Shown piece by piece: positions 60,083 through 64,000 of a stretch of DNA of 64,000 nucleotides (positions are counted from its first letter, which is position 1; every line of letters begins with the position of its first letter). The notes beneath the pieces are model-generated. The model had not been told where the DNA came from and ran no database searches. It worked only from the letters and a program-made list of their open reading frames with translations. The stretch lies in contig JBPCWA010000510.1 of the NCBI GenBank assembly GCA_051009975.1, forward strand, positions 1-64,000, read 5' to 3'. A program made the translations under genes and the position numbers. This DNA is from Tectiglobus sp051009975. Its GTDB lineage: Bacteria > Pseudomonadota > Alphaproteobacteria > Rhizobiales > Hyphomicrobiaceae.

Positions 60083-61354
60083 ATGCATCACTTCACCTAT
60101 CAATCCGGCCAGTTACACGCAGAATCGGTCCCCGTTGCGGACATCGCAGCTGACGTCGGGACTCCATTTTACTGCTACGCAACGGCGACGCTCAATCGTC
60201 ACTATCGGGTGCTGTCGGACGCATTCGGTGCCCTCGATCATCTCATTTGCTATGCTGTTAAAGCCAATTCGAATCAGGCGGTTTTGGGGACCATGGCCAA
60301 CCTCGGGGCCGGTATGGACGTTGTCTCGGAGGGCGAATTGCGTCGCGCGCGAGCTGTTGGCGTGCCGGCCAGCAAGATCATTTTCGCCGGCGTCGGGAAA
60401 TCGCGATCGGAGATGCGCTATGCTCTTGCTGAGGATATTTTGGGATTTAACATTGAGAGCCAACCGGAACTGGAGGCCCTCAGTTCCGTTGCCACCGAGA
60501 CTGGACGCTCTGCGCGCATAGCAATCCGCGTAAACCCGGATGTCGATGCGAAAACGCACGCAAAAATCTCAACTGGAAAGTCTGAAAACAAGTTTGGAGT
60601 GCCTTTTCTAGAGGCGCCTGCTCTCTATGATCTTGCCGCAAGACTGCCGGGCATCAAAGCCACCGGCATTCACATGCACATTGGCAGTCAAATCTCTGTC
60701 TTGGAACCGTTTTCCAAGGCCTTCACTTTGATGCGTGAGCTGACACTTGAGCTGCGCCGCTGTGGTCACACGTTAACCCACCTCGATCTCGGTGGGGGGT
60801 TGGGTGTACCCTATTCCGCGTCGAACGCGCGACCGCCGCACCCTGATGAATATGCTGCGGTCGTCGCTCGAGAACTGGGCGATCTGGGACTCAAGCTCAT
60901 TCTCGAACCTGGCCGCATGTTGACTGCAAATGCCGGTGTTTTGGTCACGCGGGTCCTATTCGTCAAATCAACGCCGGCGAAGCGATTTACGGTTGTCGAC
61001 GCGGCGATGAACGATTTGATCCGTCCCACACTCTATGATGCTGAGCACGACATCTGGCCAGTGACTGAGAGTTTGAGGCAGAGCGATCCTGTGGTCCAGG
61101 ATGTGGTCGGTCCGGTATGCGAGACGGGCGACTATTTGGCACAAGATAGGCGCCTGCCCCCCTTTGTAGAAGGCGATTTGATGTCGTTCATGGCGGCTGG
61201 AGCTTACGGAGCCGTGATGGCTTCCAGCTATAATTCAAGGTTGCTCGTGCCAGAAGTTCTTGTGGCCGGAGATCAGCTCGCTGTCATTCGCCCGCGGCCG
61301 TCCTATGAGGATTTGATTGCGCTGGATCGACTGCCACCTTGGCTGTCACCATAA
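60083..61354 (+). CDS. lysA: Diaminopimelate decarboxylase
   Basis: A 423-residue fold III PLP enzyme that makes L-lysine from meso-diaminopimelate. The PLP lysine is in YAVKANSNQAVL; other motifs are AGMDVVSEGELRRA, HMHIGSQISVLEPF, LDLGGGLGVPYS, ILEPGRMLTANAG and GPVCETGDYLAQDR. ATG 60083 (MHHFTYQSGQLHAESV) matches the alphaproteobacterial start; the frame opens slightly upstream. Transcription probably continues from argH and lptM (213-base gap) and on to the DUF4175 gene. Confidence 0.97.
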   Translation: MHHFTYQSGQLHAESVPVADIAADVGTPFYCYATATLNRHYRVLSDAFGALDHLICYAVKANSNQAVLGTMANLGAGMDVVSEGELRRARAVGVPASKIIFAGVGKSRSEMRYALAEDILGFNIESQPELEALSSVATETGRSARIAIRVNPDVDAKTHAKISTGKSENKFGVPFLEAPALYDLAARLPGIKATGIHMHIGSQISVLEPFSKAFTLMRELTLELRRCGHTLTHLDLGGGLGVPYSASNARPPHPDEYAAVVARELGDLGLKLILEPGRMLTANAGVLVTRVLFVKSTPAKRFTVVDAAMNDLIRPTLYDAEHDIWPVTESLRQSDPVVQDVVGPVCETGDYLAQDRRLPPFVEGDLMSFMAAGAYGAVMASSYNSRLLVPEVLVAGDQLAVIRPRPSYEDLIALDRLPPWLSP

Positions 61355-61635
61355 CTTGATCGGCTGCAATCCCCGCTATCAGATTGCCCCTGTACCACCG
61401 CGTTTTACTATGCGAGTTTGTCGTGGCTATGGTTTCGTGGGGCCGTCGTCGCGAGGGTTAACGGGTCATTTGGTCGCGATTGAATTGGCGGTCGGTGACG
61501 GCACGATATCCGTTATTATCGGGGCACGTTGTTATTGGGACGCTCACCACCGTTAGACTGGCAGTTGCAGTCGCTGTTGGAATGGCGCAGTTGGAATGGC
61601 AATGAAACGGTGGTGGCGCACGATCAAAGGGCTGG

Positions 61636-64000
61636 ATGAGCACGGACTTGGGGCGAGAGTGGCGAGAGCCTGGTGCGCCCCAGCACGGTCGTGTACTTCA
61701 GTCGTTCGCGGCAGTCGTGGACATGATAGGCAAGCTTGAAAATCGGGCCGGCAGGATGGCAAAATCATCAGAACGTCTCTCGCAAACTGATCGGCAGTTT
61801 GGTCGTAAGATCGCCGGCAGTAGATGGATGCTCTACATCGAACGCATTTGGCCACGCGTTTGGGCCACCGTCGCGGTCGTAGCGGCATTCTTGTTGGTCT
61901 CTTTGTTCGGGATCTGGCCTGTCCTGGGCGAGGTTGCTCACTGGTCGATGCTAGCGGCATTTGCTATCGCGTTCGCGGTTGCCTCGGCATTCGTTTTTTC
62001 CACCTCATTCCCGACCCGCGAAGAAGCTTTGCGTCGACTTGAAGCGAAGTCCTCGGTGCCACATAGACCGGCGTCGACCTATGACGACGCACTGTCAAGC
62101 GCACCTTCCGACGGCGTCACGGCTGAGATTTGGCAAGCCCATCGCGAGCGTATGCGCAGGCAACTTGATCGACTGCATGTGTCCACACCGGCTCCGCGGA
62201 CAGATAGGTATGACACGTTCGGTTTGCGTGCGGTCATGATCGTGGCAGTCATTGTTTGCGCGGGATTGGTTGGTGACGCCGCTATTGATCGATTGCAGGC
62301 AGCATTTCGCATGGGGAGCATCGCCAAAGTCGAGGGACTGCGGCTTGATGCGTGGGTCACTCCCCCGCCCTATACTGGCAGGCCGCCGATCCTTGTGGCC
62401 GATGGATCAGCTGCGGCTATCAGCGTCGATGAGGCTGGAGGAGGCCGCGGCGACGTCTTCGAGATCCCGGAAAACAGTGTGATCGTTGTCCGAATGGGCG
62501 GTAAACCAGACGTTGCTCTCGAACTGAACTATTTGGGCGCCGATGATCAGCCGATGGGAGCTTCCATCGAAGAAGACGACGAAGACGGCAATGCCGCGAA
62601 GTCGAACCAAGTGCGTGGTATTATTGCTCGCGGAACGACTGGGGTAAGCGTTACGGCAAACGGTGCGCAACTGGCGCGATGGTCGTTCAACGTGGTTGCG
62701 GACCAGCCACCCAAGATCAAGTTCACCAAGGATTTTGAGAAGACCCCGCGCGGAGCGATGAAGCTCTTTTATGCGATCGAGGACGACTACGGTATAGCCT
62801 CTGCGGAAGCGAAGTTTGAGCGATTGCCACTGGAGCCAGGCGACCCAAAAACGAAGTGGGCGCGACCCGACATACTGAAAGGACCTCGGCCACCGCTCGA
62901 ACGGCCGCCACGCATCGTCCTGCGCGTACCGCCGCCGGGCGCAAAGTCACCAGAGACTTGGAGTTTCCACGAACTTGGTGCGCATCCCTGGGCAGGAATG
63001 CCGGTCCGCATGACCTTGGAAGTACGCGATCATGCGGACCATCTGGGTCGAAGTGAAAGCAAGGATATCGTTCTGCCGGAGCGATTGTTTTTCAATCCAA
63101 TGGCGCGCGCCGTTTTGGAACAGCGCCGCCGGTTGGTGTTCGATCCGCGGTACCGCAAGCTTGTCGTCAAGGCGCTCGATGCGTTGTCCCTCGAACCCGA
63201 AGAATATATCAAAGATAAGGCTGTTTATCTGGGCTTTAGGAGCGTAAGGCACCGTCTAGAAAACAATTCCGGTCGCGTAGCAATAAGTAGTGCCGTTGAG
63301 CAATTGTGGCACCTTGCGCTGCGTATAGAAAACGGCGGCGGGCTTTCAGAAGCAGAGCGTCGACTGCGCGAAATTCAACAGAAGTTGTCCGAAGCGATAG
63401 AGCGTGGCGCCTCGCAACAAGAATTACAGGAGCTGATGCGGCAATTGCGCCAGGCCCTGGCCCAATTCCTGAACGAACTCGCCCGACAGGCACAGCAGGA
63501 GCGGCCGCCCGCCAACGCTCAACAAAACCGCTCGCCAGGTCAATCGATGAGCAGTCAGGATCTGCAGCGCATGCTGGACAATCTTGAACAGATGATGCGG
63601 CAAGGTTCTAAACAGTCTGCGCAAGAGATGTTGAGCCAATTGCGAGATCTTCTGGATCGACTGCAATCCGGCCGCATGGTTCGGCGCCCGGGCCAAGGTC
63701 AACAGGGTCGAAGTCAGCAAATGATGCAGATGATGGACCAGTTCGGGAATCTCATCGGTGAGCAGCAGCGGTTGATGGACGACACATTTGGCGCCCAACG
63801 CCAAGGGCCACGTTCTGGGCAACGTGGTCAACAAGGGCAACGTGGTCAAGAAGGTCAGCGTGGTCAGCAGGGACAACGCGGGCAGGGACAACGCGGGCAA
63901 GGACAACGCGGGCAAGGACAACGCGGCCGGGGACAGCGGGGCCAAGGTCAACAGTTTGGCCGCAACGGTCGCGGTGGCCGCAACGGCCAACAACTGTCGC
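61636..64000 (+). CDS. DUF4175 / TIGR02302 family membrane protein, cut by the right edge
   Basis: An open frame from ATG 61636 runs off the window; 788 residues are visible. Near the N-terminus are two adjacent hydrophobic segments (VWATVAVVAAFLLVSLFGIW and MLAAFAIAFAVASAFVF) and a third near residue 200 (AVMIVAVIVCAGLVGDAAI). Then comes a mixed domain containing VTPPPYTGRPPILVAD, AIEDDYGIASAEAKFERLPL and HELGAHPWAGMPVRMTLEVR, and a helical, Gln-rich segment (LREIQQKLSEAIERG, ELMRQLRQALAQFLNELARQ). From 63800 the sequence becomes a Gly/Gln/Arg repeat (QRGQGQRGQ). Gene order lysA-TIGR02302 is conserved; function is unknown. Confidence 0.88.
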   Translation, partial: MSTDLGREWREPGAPQHGRVLQSFAAVVDMIGKLENRAGRMAKSSERLSQTDRQFGRKIAGSRWMLYIERIWPRVWATVAVVAAFLLVSLFGIWPVLGEVAHWSMLAAFAIAFAVASAFVFSTSFPTREEALRRLEAKSSVPHRPASTYDDALSSAPSDGVTAEIWQAHRERMRRQLDRLHVSTPAPRTDRYDTFGLRAVMIVAVIVCAGLVGDAAIDRLQAAFRMGSIAKVEGLRLDAWVTPPPYTGRPPILVADGSAAAISVDEAGGGRGDVFEIPENSVIVVRMGGKPDVALELNYLGADDQPMGASIEEDDEDGNAAKSNQVRGIIARGTTGVSVTANGAQLARWSFNVVADQPPKIKFTKDFEKTPRGAMKLFYAIEDDYGIASAEAKFERLPLEPGDPKTKWARPDILKGPRPPLERPPRIVLRVPPPGAKSPETWSFHELGAHPWAGMPVRMTLEVRDHADHLGRSESKDIVLPERLFFNPMARAVLEQRRRLVFDPRYRKLVVKALDALSLEPEEYIKDKAVYLGFRSVRHRLENNSGRVAISSAVEQLWHLALRIENGGGLSEAERRLREIQQKLSEAIERGASQQELQELMRQLRQALAQFLNELARQAQQERPPANAQQNRSPGQSMSSQDLQRMLDNLEQMMRQGSKQSAQEMLSQLRDLLDRLQSGRMVRRPGQGQQGRSQQMMQMMDQFGNLIGEQQRLMDDTFGAQRQGPRSGQRGQQGQRGQEGQRGQQGQRGQGQRGQGQRGQGQRGRGQRGQGQQFGRNGRGGRNGQQLS
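63806..63965 (+). repeat. Low-complexity in-gene repeat coding Gly-Gln-Arg tracts
   Basis: Near-tandem 12-15 base units such as GGACAACGCGGGCAA repeat through this part of the DUF4175 gene, coding QRGQ and GQRGQ. The family normally has a Gln/Gly-rich tail, so this is expected in kind, but the near-identical codons show recent expansion. Confidence 0.8.

Overview
The window reads as a chromosomal segment of an alphaproteobacterium, most likely of the order Hyphomicrobiales (Rhizobiales). The basis is gene content and order: rph/hrcA divergent with grpE beside it, dnaK-dnaJ, trxB followed by a LysR gene, rplS near leuC, metZ behind a SAM-II riboswitch, tlpA divergent from argH-lptM-lysA-DUF4175, a two-domain dCTP deaminase, and a CYTATNTNNG-type heat-shock promoter. 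A genus cannot be assigned from sequence reading alone. I saw no rRNA, tRNA, CRISPR array or intact insertion sequence.

Layout. 0-6.5 kb: end of an RND adaptor, an RND pump, a GlxA-type regulator, argG and a GNAT acetyltransferase whose stop lies in a tandem repeat. 6.5-9.3 kb: a tight minus-strand pterin operon (folB, folK, a divergent dihydropteroate-synthase-like gene, a pteridine-reductase-like SDR). 9.3-11.4 kb: two weak small ORFs and about 1 kb of non-coding DNA with a 30-bp tandem repeat and a run of hairpins. 11.4-17.4 kb: dsbB, exoD-like, a small gene, a LysR regulator, hemW, rdgB, a VOC protein and rph. 17.7-24.4 kb: heat-shock genes hrcA, grpE, dnaK, dnaJ, with an AlkB-like gene on the other strand. 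24.7-33.1 kb: FMN reductase, pyrF, trmD, rplS (with a C-terminal fusion), map, trxB, LysR, leuC.

33.4-36.1 kb is a complete bufferin-type RiPP locus (bufA, bufB, bufC, DoxX). A bactofilin and riboswitch-controlled metZ follow. 38.9-46.3 kb holds a transglutaminase / ATP-grasp / Alpha-E / transglutaminase set, predicted to handle peptide or amide bonds, with a gamma-glutamyltransferase gene convergent to it. 48-57 kb carries a permease, an enoyl-CoA hydratase, an uncharacterised Cys-containing protein, dcd, dapE, dapD, a GST and tlpA. 58-64 kb is argH, an LptM-like lipoprotein, lysA and a DUF4175 membrane protein cut by the window edge. Lysine (dapD, dapE, lysA), arginine (argG, argH), methionine (metZ) and leucine (leuC) synthesis are all represented.

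Two features stand out as unexplained. First, short tandem repeats with a period near 15 bp (12-17, or 30) recur at about ten mostly intergenic sites. Second, the 10.4-11.1 kb block looks like a structured or protein-binding element that no gene explains. The L19-helical domain fusion and the degenerate DHPS are the most notable protein observations. Start codons were moved inward from the longest ORF wherever family length or a Shine-Dalgarno sequence argued for it; these are inferences.
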